A stretch of DNA of 33,910 nt, from positions 1 through 33,910 of IMG/VR virus record IMGVR_UViG_3300014819_000032, one strand, 5' to 3'. Within the stretch, counting starts at the first letter, position 1; every line of letters starts with the position of its first letter. The stretch is from a virus. Shown one piece after another: positions 16,602 through 24,224 of the stretch. The notes below the pieces were generated by a model, which made no database searches, was not told the origin of the DNA, and worked only from the letters and a program-made list of their open reading frames with translations. A program made the position numbers and the translations under genes.

Positions 16602-17387
16602 ATGGATTATTATAATATATTGGGCGTAGACAGAAATGCTACGCTCGATGAAATTAAAAAAGCATATAGAAAATTAGCAAGTCAACATCATCCTGATAAA
16701 GGAGGTGACACTTCAAAGTTTCAGCAAATACAAACTGCTTATGATACTTTGGGTGATGAAATTAAAAAACAACAATACGATAACCCTATCAATATGCATA
16801 GCCCAGGTGGTTTTGCATTTAATTTTGGTTCTGGTAGTATACACGATATTTTTGAACAATTTGGTGGCATACATAATATGTTTAACCAACAACGTGGGGT
16901 ACAAACCTTTCGTACCAGAGTGAATATCCATTTAATTGATGCTTATAGGGGCATTAAAAAAGCCTTGCAATTACACACCAATAATGGTCCTAGCATAATA
17001 AGTATTGATGTTCCAAAAGGTGTCATGTCAGGACAGCAAATAAAATATGAAAATTTACTACCAAATGCAAACTTATTGGTTGAATTTATAGTACAACCTG
17101 ATTTGCGTTATGATAGACAAATGCAGGATTTGTATTCAAATATACCCATTTCTATGTTTGATTTGATTACAGGCACTAAAATTCACTTTACTACGATATC
17201 TGGTAAAATGGTAGAGGTGGAAATAAAACCAATGACACAACCACACATGCAACTTAAATTAATCGGACAAGGTATGCCAGTCATTAATTCCACGCATTAT
17301 GGAGACCAAATACTCTTGCTTAAACCATTTATACCTGATAATATACACAACGAAATACTAGATATTTTGCGTAAGCATAAATCGTAA
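16602..17387 (+). CDS. dnaJ: DnaJ-family co-chaperone
   Basis: A 261-residue J-protein. The J domain spans 1-60 (DYYNILGVDRNATLDEIKKA, HPD at 30-32, then a helix ending DTLGDEIKKQQYD), followed by a Gly/Phe segment (GGFAFNFGSGS, DIFEQFGG) and a C-terminal peptide-binding region (FRTRVNIHLIDAYRGIKKAL, IDVPKGVMSGQQI). The Cys-rich zinc finger is absent, so it is a class B (CbpA-like) J-protein. It would stimulate host DnaK on chosen substrates, such as virion or replication proteins. I chose ATG 16602 over the TTG immediately before it because a strong promoter ends six bases upstream. It is followed by clpA in the same direction. Confidence 0.9.
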   Translation: MDYYNILGVDRNATLDEIKKAYRKLASQHHPDKGGDTSKFQQIQTAYDTLGDEIKKQQYDNPINMHSPGGFAFNFGSGSIHDIFEQFGGIHNMFNQQRGVQTFRTRVNIHLIDAYRGIKKALQLHTNNGPSIISIDVPKGVMSGQQIKYENLLPNANLLVEFIVQPDLRYDRQMQDLYSNIPISMFDLITGTKIHFTTISGKMVEVEIKPMTQPHMQLKLIGQGMPVINSTHYGDQILLLKPFIPDNIHNEILDILRKHKS

Positions 17388-17390
17388 ATA
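17384..17390 (+). promoter_or_regulatory. Late-promoter-like element (CGTAAATA)
   Basis: GTAAATA overlaps the dnaJ stop and ends 18 nt before the clpA ATG; a Shine-Dalgarno (aaagga) lies in between. Confidence 0.33.
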
Positions 17391-17407
17391 AAATAAAAGG
17401 ATCATAT

Positions 17408-19669
17408 ATGAATAATTCACCAGAGATTGAATCAATTATTGAAAGTGCAATTAATAAAGCAAAAGAAAAAAGCCATGAATATGTAACAATTGAACATTTA
17501 TTATTGGCACTAATTACCCATACTCCATTTAAAAAATGTTTAAATGGATTTAATATTGATGTGGATGGGTTAACAAATGAAATAGATTCTTATCTTAATT
17601 CATTACATGCAATTGAAAATAAAAATAATGTACAACCTAAAAAAACAAATACATTAGAACGTGTAATGAATCGTAGTGTTACACAGGTTTTATTTACAGG
17701 ACGTAGACAAGTTACTACCATTGATTTATATTTAAGTATTGCATTAGAAGGTAATAGTCATGCACATTACTTTTTGTTGAAATACGGTATTAATAAAACA
17801 GAATTTGTACAATACTGGCAACGTAATTATAAGCCTAGCGAATATGGTAGTAGTCTAACAGATTCGCAAGCAGATGAGATTTTGGATGAGTACACTATTA
17901 ATCTAACACATATGGCTAGACAAAATAAATTAGAGCCAGTAATAGGTAGAACAAAAGAAATTACTGATATTATTCATATTTTAGCTAAACGATTTAAGAG
18001 CAATGTATTAATGGTGGGTGATCCAGGTGTTGGGAAAACCGCAATTGCTGAGGGTATTGCTTCTGCTATTGTAAATGATGAAGTTCCTGACTTTTTAAAA
18101 GAACACGAACTTTATTCATTAGAAGTAGGATCGTTAGTTGCAGGAAGTCGTTATCGTGGTGACTTTGAAGAAAAAGTAAAACAAGTATTAGATGCACTTA
18201 ATACAAAGAAAAAAGCTATTTTATTTGTAGATGAAGCACATACTATGACCAGTGCAGGATCTAGTTCACAAGGATCATTGGATTTTGCAAACTTAATTAA
18301 GCCTGCCATTACAAAAGGTACATTAAAGGTTATTGCTAGTACTACATGGGAAGAATTTTATGAAAGTTTTGAAAAAGACAGAGCTTTTATGCGTAGATTC
18401 TACAAGATTAGTATTGACGAACCTAGTTATGATTCTACGATACGTATTTTAAGTGGACTAAGCGAACGTCTTAATGACTTTCATAGTGTTAAAATTACTG
18501 AAGAAGCAATTACAGCAAGTGTTGACAACGCTACCCGTTATATTCATGATAAGAAAAACCCAGATAAGTCTATTGATTTATTAGATGCTGCGTGTGCAAA
18601 ACAAAGAGCATTAGGTAATGTTGATGCTGTTATTACAAAAGAATTAATTTTTGAGCAAGTAGAAAAATATACAGGAGTACCTGCTGATAAATTAAACAGT
18701 GATAATTTTGACAAAGTAAACAATTTAGAAGTTAATATTAAGAGCAAGTTGTATGGTCAAGATGATACTGTTGAAAAAGTATTAGAAAGAGTTTATGTAA
18801 GTTTCGCAGGTATTGGGAATGATACTAAACCTATCGCTAGTTTCTTATTTTTAGGACCAACTGGCACAGGTAAAACTGAATTAGCTAAATTATTAAGTAA
18901 AAATTTAGATATGCCTTTATTAAAATATGACATGAGTGAATATAGTGAAAAACACAGTGTTAGTTCATTGATTGGTCCTCCACCAGGTTATGTTGGATTT
19001 AATGATAGCCAAGTACAAGGAGGTAGGTTAATTAGTGATTTAAGTAAAAATCCACATTGTATTATGTTATTTGATGAGGTTGAAAAGGCTCACCCTGATA
19101 TCTTTAATATATTCCTTCAAATTTTAGATGAGGGTAAGATTACAGGAAGCAATGGGAAAATGGTTACTTGTAAAAATTCTATTATTATTATGACAAGTAA
19201 TTTAGGTAGTGCTGATAATGAAAGAAATAATATCGGGTTTGGTTCACAAGAAAAAACAGGTGAGGATGACAGAGCATTACGTGAATTTTTCAAACCTGAA
19301 TTTAGAAATAGATTAGATATGGTATGTAAATTTAATAAACTTGATAATTTAGCAATTAAGAAAATTGTAATTAAGTTTACAGAACAATTAAAAACAACAT
19401 TATTAGAAAAGCACAATATTACATTAAACCTATCAGAACCTGTCATTGAATATTTGGCTGAAAAGGGTTATGATAATAAAATGGGTGCTAGACCATTATC
19501 AAGAAAAATTGACGAACTTATTCGTGTGCCATTAAGTAAAAAGATTGTGTTTGAGAAAATCAAAAATGCTAATGTTATGGCTGTCATTAAAGATGAAAAC
19601 ATTGAATTTGAGACACATAAAAAAGTTCAAGCAAAGATTGGAAATGATGGCGTTATTGAGGTATTCTAA
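17408..19669 (+). CDS. clpA: ClpA-like AAA+ unfoldase
   Basis: A 753-residue protein with full ClpA architecture: N-domain (about 1-150, adaptor binding), D1 with Walker A GDPGVGKT (204-211), pore loop GSRYRGDFE (246-254) and Walker B ILFVDEAHT (271-279); D2 with Walker A GPTGTGKT (483-490), pore loop GYVG (527-530), Walker B CIMLFDEVEK (551-560) and sensor 2 GARPLSR. There is no ClpB-type middle coiled-coil. An IGF tripeptide at 609-611 sits where ClpA/ClpX carry the ClpP-docking loop. ClpA unfolds tagged proteins and feeds them to ClpP; the phage encodes no ClpP in this window, so host ClpP is the expected partner. Shine-Dalgarno aaagga. It overlaps the next gene by 1 nt. Confidence 0.93.
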   Translation: MNNSPEIESIIESAINKAKEKSHEYVTIEHLLLALITHTPFKKCLNGFNIDVDGLTNEIDSYLNSLHAIENKNNVQPKKTNTLERVMNRSVTQVLFTGRRQVTTIDLYLSIALEGNSHAHYFLLKYGINKTEFVQYWQRNYKPSEYGSSLTDSQADEILDEYTINLTHMARQNKLEPVIGRTKEITDIIHILAKRFKSNVLMVGDPGVGKTAIAEGIASAIVNDEVPDFLKEHELYSLEVGSLVAGSRYRGDFEEKVKQVLDALNTKKKAILFVDEAHTMTSAGSSSQGSLDFANLIKPAITKGTLKVIASTTWEEFYESFEKDRAFMRRFYKISIDEPSYDSTIRILSGLSERLNDFHSVKITEEAITASVDNATRYIHDKKNPDKSIDLLDAACAKQRALGNVDAVITKELIFEQVEKYTGVPADKLNSDNFDKVNNLEVNIKSKLYGQDDTVEKVLERVYVSFAGIGNDTKPIASFLFLGPTGTGKTELAKLLSKNLDMPLLKYDMSEYSEKHSVSSLIGPPPGYVGFNDSQVQGGRLISDLSKNPHCIMLFDEVEKAHPDIFNIFLQILDEGKITGSNGKMVTCKNSIIIMTSNLGSADNERNNIGFGSQEKTGEDDRALREFFKPEFRNRLDMVCKFNKLDNLAIKKIVIKFTEQLKTTLLEKHNITLNLSEPVIEYLAEKGYDNKMGARPLSRKIDELIRVPLSKKIVFEKIKNANVMAVIKDENIEFETHKKVQAKIGNDGVIEVF

Positions 19670-20319
19670 TGTATAATCATGGTTTTCCTATAACTATTGT
19701 TGATAACTTTTTAGATGATCCCTATGAAACGGTAGAACTGGCTAACTCAGTAAATTATGAAATAGATACAGAAGGCCGATGGCCTGGAAAAAGAACTGAA
19801 CATGTAGGAGAATTTGCTCCTGTATTTTTTAATCGTGTTATTAAAAAATTTATTTCACTATATTATGGATCGGAAAATAAGTATTCATTTTATGCCAGTA
19901 TGTATTTTCAAAAAATTCCTTCAAATTTAAATGAAGGTTGGGTCCATGCGGATGTCCAAAGTTATGTAAATGGTATAATATATTTAAATCCCAAACCATC
20001 AATAAATGCAGGCACATCTATTATTATGCCAAATACTGTAAATTGGGATAATGCTATTAATATTGATGTAAAAAAGGAATGTTACAAAAACAGCAAAGAT
20101 GATGAAATTGCAAGAGAAGAAAATAATTGTCAATTTCATGAAAGTATTATTATAAAAAATAGATTTAATAGACTACTTGCATTTGATGGGCATATAAACC
20201 ATAAAGCTAATTTTGAAAAGGATACAAAAAATAAAGAAAGACTTACTTTAGTGTTTTTCATAACACAATTTGTTTCTGAAAATCCTTTACCCTTACACAG
20301 ATCAAGAATTTCATCATGA
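19669..20319 (+). CDS. 2OG-Fe(II) oxygenase-like protein (DUF6445-type)
   Basis: A 216-residue protein. A HxD iron-binding pair at H93/D95 (GWVHADVQSYVNGIIYLNP), a distal His in FDGHINHKANF (H175 or H178) and an Arg (R191 in ERLTLVFF) that would hold 2-oxoglutarate fit a double-stranded beta-helix dioxygenase. The sequence style fits the DUF6445 group; phage members are of unknown substrate and may hydroxylate proteins or modify nucleic acids. It begins on the last base of clpA with gagg about 9 nt upstream, suggesting coupled translation. It overlaps the next gene by 4 nt. Confidence 0.78.
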   Translation: MYNHGFPITIVDNFLDDPYETVELANSVNYEIDTEGRWPGKRTEHVGEFAPVFFNRVIKKFISLYYGSENKYSFYASMYFQKIPSNLNEGWVHADVQSYVNGIIYLNPKPSINAGTSIIMPNTVNWDNAINIDVKKECYKNSKDDEIAREENNCQFHESIIIKNRFNRLLAFDGHINHKANFEKDTKNKERLTLVFFITQFVSENPLPLHRSRISS

Positions 20320-21017
20320 ATATTGAAAATAGAAAAATATTGTATTACCACAAATATCTTTACAAAGCTAAGTTAGAAATACCATATGCAAGATATATGT
20401 CAATGTCAAAAACTTTTGGTGATTTTTGTGAGTTTGGGGCTAGGTTCAGTATTAACTTTGAAAAAGTAGATAAAGTAATTACGCAAGAGTTTATTAACTT
20501 CATAAATTCATATGATAAAAAACAATTAATTATTCGTATTGAAAATAAATATGTAAGTATTTTTTGCAATGACCTAAATAATCTTAAAACAACATCAAAA
20601 TTATTTGGTAATCCTATTTTTTATAAAGCAAATGCATATGATGATAACGTTATAATATTTAAAAACTATCCAAAGCATAAATTTAGAACTTATTTAAAAC
20701 AGGGATATTTAAATAAAAGTCAAAAACATTTAATATATGATTTTATTAATAGGCATGTTAAAGATCGATTAGACAAAACCATATCTAAATCTTTTTATAG
20801 GAAAACATTTGATTATATAAATCCATACAATGAATATTGGCATGGATCGCATTTTATTGATTATGATGATGAAAGTTTTAAAACATTAATTCACTTATTT
20901 ATTGGAAACTTAGCTGGCAAAACCTATAAACTTGTTTGGGTTCATGATAAAGATAAATACTCTTATAAAACGGAGTGTTTAGATGGCGAAAATAGTAGAG
21001 GAAATGCTAGTCATTAA
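20316..21017 (+). CDS. Hypothetical protein
   Basis: A 233-residue basic, Tyr/Phe/Lys/Asn-rich soluble protein with no signal peptide or membrane helix. Regions that look structured are ARYMSMSKTFGDFCEFG (25-41), QLIIRIENKYVSIFCNDL (70-87) and NPYNEYWHGSHFIDYDDESF near 169-188. Its start overlaps the stop of the oxygenase gene (ATGA), and its last 35 bases overlap the next small gene in another frame. I do not recognise a family. The coupling to the oxygenase suggests a shared pathway; nothing in the sequence names it. Confidence 0.65.
   Translation: MNIENRKILYYHKYLYKAKLEIPYARYMSMSKTFGDFCEFGARFSINFEKVDKVITQEFINFINSYDKKQLIIRIENKYVSIFCNDLNNLKTTSKLFGNPIFYKANAYDDNVIIFKNYPKHKFRTYLKQGYLNKSQKHLIYDFINRHVKDRLDKTISKSFYRKTFDYINPYNEYWHGSHFIDYDDESFKTLIHLFIGNLAGKTYKLVWVHDKDKYSYKTECLDGENSRGNASH
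20952..20959 (+). promoter_or_regulatory. Late-promoter-like element (GATAAATACTC)
   Basis: AGATAAATACTCTTATA lies inside the end of the preceding gene, 24 nt before the ATG at 20983, with a Shine-Dalgarno (cggag) between. It shares GATAAATACTC with the element at 23520. Confidence 0.5.
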
Positions 21018-21147
21018 ATTTAGTAAATTAGTAAAAGATTCAGAAAAGCAAGGATCACTTGTAAACGATGAAACATACCAAGCGTTAGAACAAGTTGTAC
21101 AAGAGTTAGTAGGCGACGGTGTCGTAGTTGAGGTTATTAAAGAATAA
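20983..21147 (+). CDS. Small conserved protein (54 aa) overlapping its upstream neighbour
   Basis: ATG 20983 to TAA 21147 encodes 54 residues (MAKIVEEMLVIKFSKLVKDS, then a helix NDETYQALEQVVQELVGD, ending VVVEVIKE). It is preceded by cggag at good spacing and by a GATAAATACT element, and its stop overlaps the next ATG (TAATG). The composition (balanced charge, regular helix-strand pattern) is that of a real folded protein. It overlaps the end of the 233-residue gene by 35 nt in a different frame. Function is unknown; a small regulatory or assembly protein is possible. Confidence 0.72.
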   Translation: MAKIVEEMLVIKFSKLVKDSEKQGSLVNDETYQALEQVVQELVGDGVVVEVIKE

Positions 21148-21533
21148 TGTCACAAGTAACTACATTAATTTTGTTGCCACAAACTGCCTATGTAAATCCT
21201 GGTAATGGAGCTCCATATACAGTGACGGGAAATAGCCAACCTGCTGCTGCTTATTTTTTAGGTAATCAAGATTTACAAACATTAAATTTGCGTGTTACAG
21301 AATGTACAGGCAACATTGTTTTAGAAGCAACATTAGCAAGTAGTCCAACAAATACAGATTGGTTTAAGGTTTATGAACTTGAAGCCAATGCAAATGCACC
21401 TGCTAATAGTGCAAGTTATATAGCAAGTAATGCTAGTTTATATTCAAACATAGAGGGAAATTTTGTTTACGTAAGAGCTAAAATTGAAGATTTTCAAGGT
21501 GGAGCAGTTAATTACGTAAAAATTTCATATTAA
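21147..21533 (+). CDS. Beta-rich protein, probably virion-associated
   Basis: A 128-residue protein with strongly alternating small and hydrophobic residues typical of a jelly-roll or Ig-like decoration protein: LILLPQTAYVNPGNGAPYTV, LQTLNLRVTECTGNIVLEATL, TDWFKVYELEANANAP, then NFVYVRAKIEDFQGGAVNYV at the end. No signal peptide or catalytic motif. It starts on the TAATG junction with the 54-residue gene and follows a late-type promoter, consistent with a late structural gene. I recall similar short proteins in marine T4-like phages, but cannot assign a virion location. Confidence 0.68.
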   Translation: MSQVTTLILLPQTAYVNPGNGAPYTVTGNSQPAAAYFLGNQDLQTLNLRVTECTGNIVLEATLASSPTNTDWFKVYELEANANAPANSASYIASNASLYSNIEGNFVYVRAKIEDFQGGAVNYVKISY

Positions 21534-21554
21534 GTTTTTTTTAAAGAGGAAAGC

Positions 21555-21743
21555 ATGGAAACAGTAAATCAATTAAAAGAGCAGTTTGAAGCATTTATGA
21601 AAGAAAATGATAAATTTGTAGGTGGTAATAATGCTGCTGGAACAAGAGCAAGAAAAGCGTTAGCTGAAATGGCAAAACTTGTTAAAGCAAGACGTGGTGA
21701 AATTACAGAAGAAAAGAACGCACGTAAGGAAGCCAAAGCCTAA
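21555..21743 (+). CDS. Histone H1-like (Hc1-type) DNA-binding protein
   Basis: A 62-residue Lys/Arg/Ala-rich helical protein: a helix (METVNQLKEQFEAFMKENDKFV) followed by GNNAAGTRARKALAEMAKLVKARR and a charged tail. The GNxAAGTRARKAL block is the signature of the Hc1 histone H1-like family (chlamydial Hc1 N-terminal domain and Bacteroidetes relatives), which condenses or coats DNA. It lacks the long Lys/Ala-rich tail of chlamydial Hc1. In a phage it could compact genomic or host DNA, or be packaged. Strong Shine-Dalgarno (agagga). It is directly joined to the nucleotidyltransferase gene. Confidence 0.8.
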   Translation: METVNQLKEQFEAFMKENDKFVGGNNAAGTRARKALAEMAKLVKARRGEITEEKNARKEAKA

Positions 21744-22550
21744 ATGAATGTTATAGCAGTTTATCCAGGTAGGTTTCATCCTTTCCATATAGGACATGCT
21801 GATAGTTATAAACAACTAGCAGATAAGTTCGGGAAGGATAATACTTATTTGGCATTAAGTGCTAAACAAGAACAACCCAAAAGCCCATTTAGCACAATAG
21901 ACCGTGCTAAAATGGCTATGGTGTTGGGTATTCCCAAAGAACAAATAATCAGTGTAACAAATCCATATGCTGCAAAAGAGTATATAGAAAGATTACAAAG
22001 CAAAGGTGGTGATCCTGAAAACACAGCAATTGTTTTTGGAGTAAGCAAAAAAGATATGGAAGGAGTTCCTGAACTTAATATTCCACCTGATCCTCGGTTT
22101 GAATTTAAGCCTAAAAAAGATGGTAGTCCAAGTTACTTACAGCCTTACACTGATAAACTTGAACCAATGACCAAACATGGATATGTCTACAGTACTGATG
22201 TAAAAGAGTTTCCTATTGCAGGAGAAATGATGCGTGATGCCAGTGCTATTCGCAAAGCATATCAAAACGCTGATGATAAAAAAGAATTGGAAATTTTACA
22301 AGATTTATATGGTAAAAACGCACATCTTGTTAAATCAATTTTTGATACACATTTAAATTTAAATGAAAGTATTAAACGTTTTATTAATCGTATTACTCCA
22401 TTAGTACATAGTGCATTACCTGAACAAAAAATTAAATTATTAAATTTATTAAAAGAAGCCAAAGCTATGCAAAAAGCCAAAACTTTAGAATATGAATTGC
22501 ATGAAACAAATACTATTATAGAAGATACGGATTATTTAGAAGAAAAATAA
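21744..22550 (+). CDS. Nucleotidyltransferase (NMNAT/cytidylyltransferase-like)
   Basis: A 268-residue protein. The N-terminal 190 residues form an HxGH-type nucleotidyltransferase: AVYPGRFHPFHIGH at 5-18, a KSPFSTIDRAKMAMVLGIP region, and a late EMMRDASAIRKA block that could stand for the ISSTxIR motif. Enzymes of this superfamily join AMP or CMP to NMN, phosphopantetheine or polyols; the substrate here cannot be told. The last 70 residues are a helical extension (INRITPLVHSALPEQKIKLL, then a Lys-rich and acidic end). It starts directly after the Hc1-like gene stop with little Shine-Dalgarno, so translation is probably coupled. Confidence 0.8.
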   Translation: MNVIAVYPGRFHPFHIGHADSYKQLADKFGKDNTYLALSAKQEQPKSPFSTIDRAKMAMVLGIPKEQIISVTNPYAAKEYIERLQSKGGDPENTAIVFGVSKKDMEGVPELNIPPDPRFEFKPKKDGSPSYLQPYTDKLEPMTKHGYVYSTDVKEFPIAGEMMRDASAIRKAYQNADDKKELEILQDLYGKNAHLVKSIFDTHLNLNESIKRFINRITPLVHSALPEQKIKLLNLLKEAKAMQKAKTLEYELHETNTIIEDTDYLEEK

Positions 22551-22568
22551 TCAACGCTATTGTACACA

Positions 22569-22575
22569 GTAAATA
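22569..22575 (+). promoter_or_regulatory. Late-promoter-like element (GTAAATA)
   Basis: GTAAATATG lies in the 46-nt gap before the glycosyltransferase, ending 22 nt before its ATG, with gagga at 22589-22593 as ribosome site. Confidence 0.35.
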
Positions 22576-22596
22576 TGTTATACTTATTGAGGACAT

Positions 22597-23478
22597 ATGT
22601 CAAACGAAGAAAACACAACAGAAAAAACAATTCCTGTAGAGGCAGTACAAGAATTAGTAGAGAACAAGCCTGCTGAAAATTCTGGTCCACAACCTGGACA
22701 AGTACAAGTTAATGTAGACTTTTTAAGAACAACAAAAGTACATATTGCTATGCCCTGTTATGGTGGCATGTTAACAGAATCAACTTTTATGAGTTTTATT
22801 AAGTTTGCTAACATGGCAAGACAGTTGGGTATTGATTGGACATTAGAAACAATGGTCAATGAATCATTAATTAGTCGTGCTAGAAATACATTAACTGCTA
22901 AATTTTTAGATATGCCAGAAGCCACGCATTTATTTTTTGTAGATGCTGATATTGGTTGGGAACCATGGCATTTGTTAGTATTATTAAATCGCAATGTTGA
23001 TGTTATTGGTGGTTTATATCCAATGAAAACCATGCCCATTAAATGGGTAGTTAATGGTTTTGAGGGTGCCGAAGAAGGTCCAGAAGGCTTACAAGAAGTA
23101 AGCAAAGCAGGCACAGGCTTTTTGTTAATGAAAAAACATGTGTTTCATAAATTAAATAGTCACCCAGCAGTAAAACAGTATAAGAATGATATTGGATTAG
23201 ATCCAAAATATGATCAACATTTAAAGACATACTTTGACACTGCTGTAAGACAAAATCGTTATTATAGCGAAGATTGGACATTCTGTGAAAACTGGCGTGA
23301 TTTAGGTGGAAAAGTTTATGTAGACAAACGTGTATTATTACGTCATAGCGGTAGTTATGTTTTCTGTATGGAAAATCAACAACATCTATTAAACACTGTT
23401 GGACCATTATATATGGCTGAAAAACGACAACAAGGAATGAAATTAATAGATAAAGACGGTAAAGAAATTACCGAATAA
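22597..23478 (+). CDS. GT-A type glycosyltransferase-like protein
   Basis: A 293-residue protein. After a 45-residue acidic leader comes VHIAMPCYGGMLTESTF (48-64), SRARNTLTAKFL, and HLFFVDADIGWEP (111-123) with the D-A-D metal/UDP motif; then GGLYPMK, GTGFLLMKKHVF near 172-184, and a late SEDWTFCENWRDLGGKVYVD with RHSG. This order fits the GT-A fold of glycosyltransferases such as the GT2/Anp1-like group. A phage enzyme might glucosylate modified DNA bases, virion proteins or host surface glycans. Shine-Dalgarno gagga; a terminator follows immediately. Confidence 0.8.
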   Translation: MSNEENTTEKTIPVEAVQELVENKPAENSGPQPGQVQVNVDFLRTTKVHIAMPCYGGMLTESTFMSFIKFANMARQLGIDWTLETMVNESLISRARNTLTAKFLDMPEATHLFFVDADIGWEPWHLLVLLNRNVDVIGGLYPMKTMPIKWVVNGFEGAEEGPEGLQEVSKAGTGFLLMKKHVFHKLNSHPAVKQYKNDIGLDPKYDQHLKTYFDTAVRQNRYYSEDWTFCENWRDLGGKVYVDKRVLLRHSGSYVFCMENQQHLLNTVGPLYMAEKRQQGMKLIDKDGKEITE

Positions 23479-23481
23479 ATT

Positions 23482-23501
23482 AGCCCCGAAAGGGGCTTTT
23501 T
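23482..23501 (+). terminator. Intrinsic terminator after the glycosyltransferase
   Basis: Stem AGCCCC/GGGGCT with a GAAA tetraloop and a T run, four bases past the stop codon. It closes the transcription units that began upstream and separates them from the head-protein block. Confidence 0.85.
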
Positions 23502-23519
23502 CTTGTTAACGCCAAATCT

Positions 23520-23527
23520 GATAAATA
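23520..23527 (+). promoter_or_regulatory. Late-promoter-like element (GATAAATACTC)
   Basis: GATAAATACTCATTATAA begins 18 nt after the terminator and ends 23 nt before ATG 23550; Shine-Dalgarno agga lies between. With a terminator on one side and a head-targeted gene on the other, this is the best-placed late promoter in the window. Confidence 0.6.
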
Positions 23528-23549
23528 CTCATTATAACAGGATTTGGCT

Positions 23550-24224
23550 ATGAGAGCAACAGATTTAATGGAAATGGGTACTGTAGCTGGAGCAGTTGCT
23601 ACAGTAGCGAAGCCTATGGGCGAAACACAAAAACGTGGCGTTAAAGTTGCTGGGTTACAACCAGCAGAAAAAGTTATGACTGGGAAGTCAAAGAAAAAAG
23701 GCCCATACCAAAATAGTATAAATGAAGGCAAAATGAAAGATTTATCATTAGACCTACGCAGTGATAAAGATGGTTTATCCGATATTGAATTTAAAAAGAA
23801 ATATGGTAAAACTAAAGAAGAAATGCGTAAATCTCTTAAAGCTAATAAAGAAAAAAAAGTTAATGAAGCTGAACTAAGTGAAGATGATGTTATATTAGTG
23901 CCAGGGCAAGGTAGGAAATTTAAGACTGGGTTTGTTCCAAAAGGACAAAGTAGAGTTGACCATGAAGTAGAAATGGCACGTAGTGATTTATTTCAAGCAG
24001 CTAAAAATGCTCAACAAGTATATAAATTAATAAAAAATTTAAGTGAAGATGATGGATTAGAAGGTTGGGTACAGGAGAAAATAATCAAAGCAAACGATTA
24101 TTTAAATTCAGTCCGTGAATATTTAGAACATAAAACTTATATGCAAGAAATGTCCGGTGGTGTCATTGCAGCAGGTGGTGTTGGTGAAAACCTTGATAAA
24201 TCAAAGAAAGTAAGTAAAAAATGA
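23550..24224 (+). CDS. Predicted head-packaged protein with capsid-targeting-like N terminus
   Basis: A 224-residue basic, Lys-rich protein read from ATG 23550 (agga 8 nt upstream; the TTG at 23544 has worse spacing). It begins MRATDLME, similar to MRAKEFITE and MRAIEFLQE of two genes downstream and to the capsid-targeting sequence of T4 internal protein III (MKTYQEFIAE). Hydrophobic-x-Glu sites suitable for a gp21-type prohead protease follow at LME (6-8), INE (57-59), VNE (104-106) and LSE (109-111). Modules between them include AGLQPAEKVMTGKSKKKGP (34-52) and a helical region VDHEVEMARSDLFQAAKNAQ (126-145). Likely loaded into the prohead and processed there. It overlaps the polyprotein by 4 nt. 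Confidence 0.68.
   Translation: MRATDLMEMGTVAGAVATVAKPMGETQKRGVKVAGLQPAEKVMTGKSKKKGPYQNSINEGKMKDLSLDLRSDKDGLSDIEFKKKYGKTKEEMRKSLKANKEKKVNEAELSEDDVILVPGQGRKFKTGFVPKGQSRVDHEVEMARSDLFQAAKNAQQVYKLIKNLSEDDGLEGWVQEKIIKANDYLNSVREYLEHKTYMQEMSGGVIAAGGVGENLDKSKKVSKK

Noticed and set aside
23051-23407. Minus-strand ORFs of about 118 residues inside the glycosyltransferase gene, and similar ones under clpA and the polyprotein
   Set aside because: They lie wholly opposite well-supported genes, have no ribosome sites and translate to Leu/Ser/Phe/Cys-rich antisense-type sequence.
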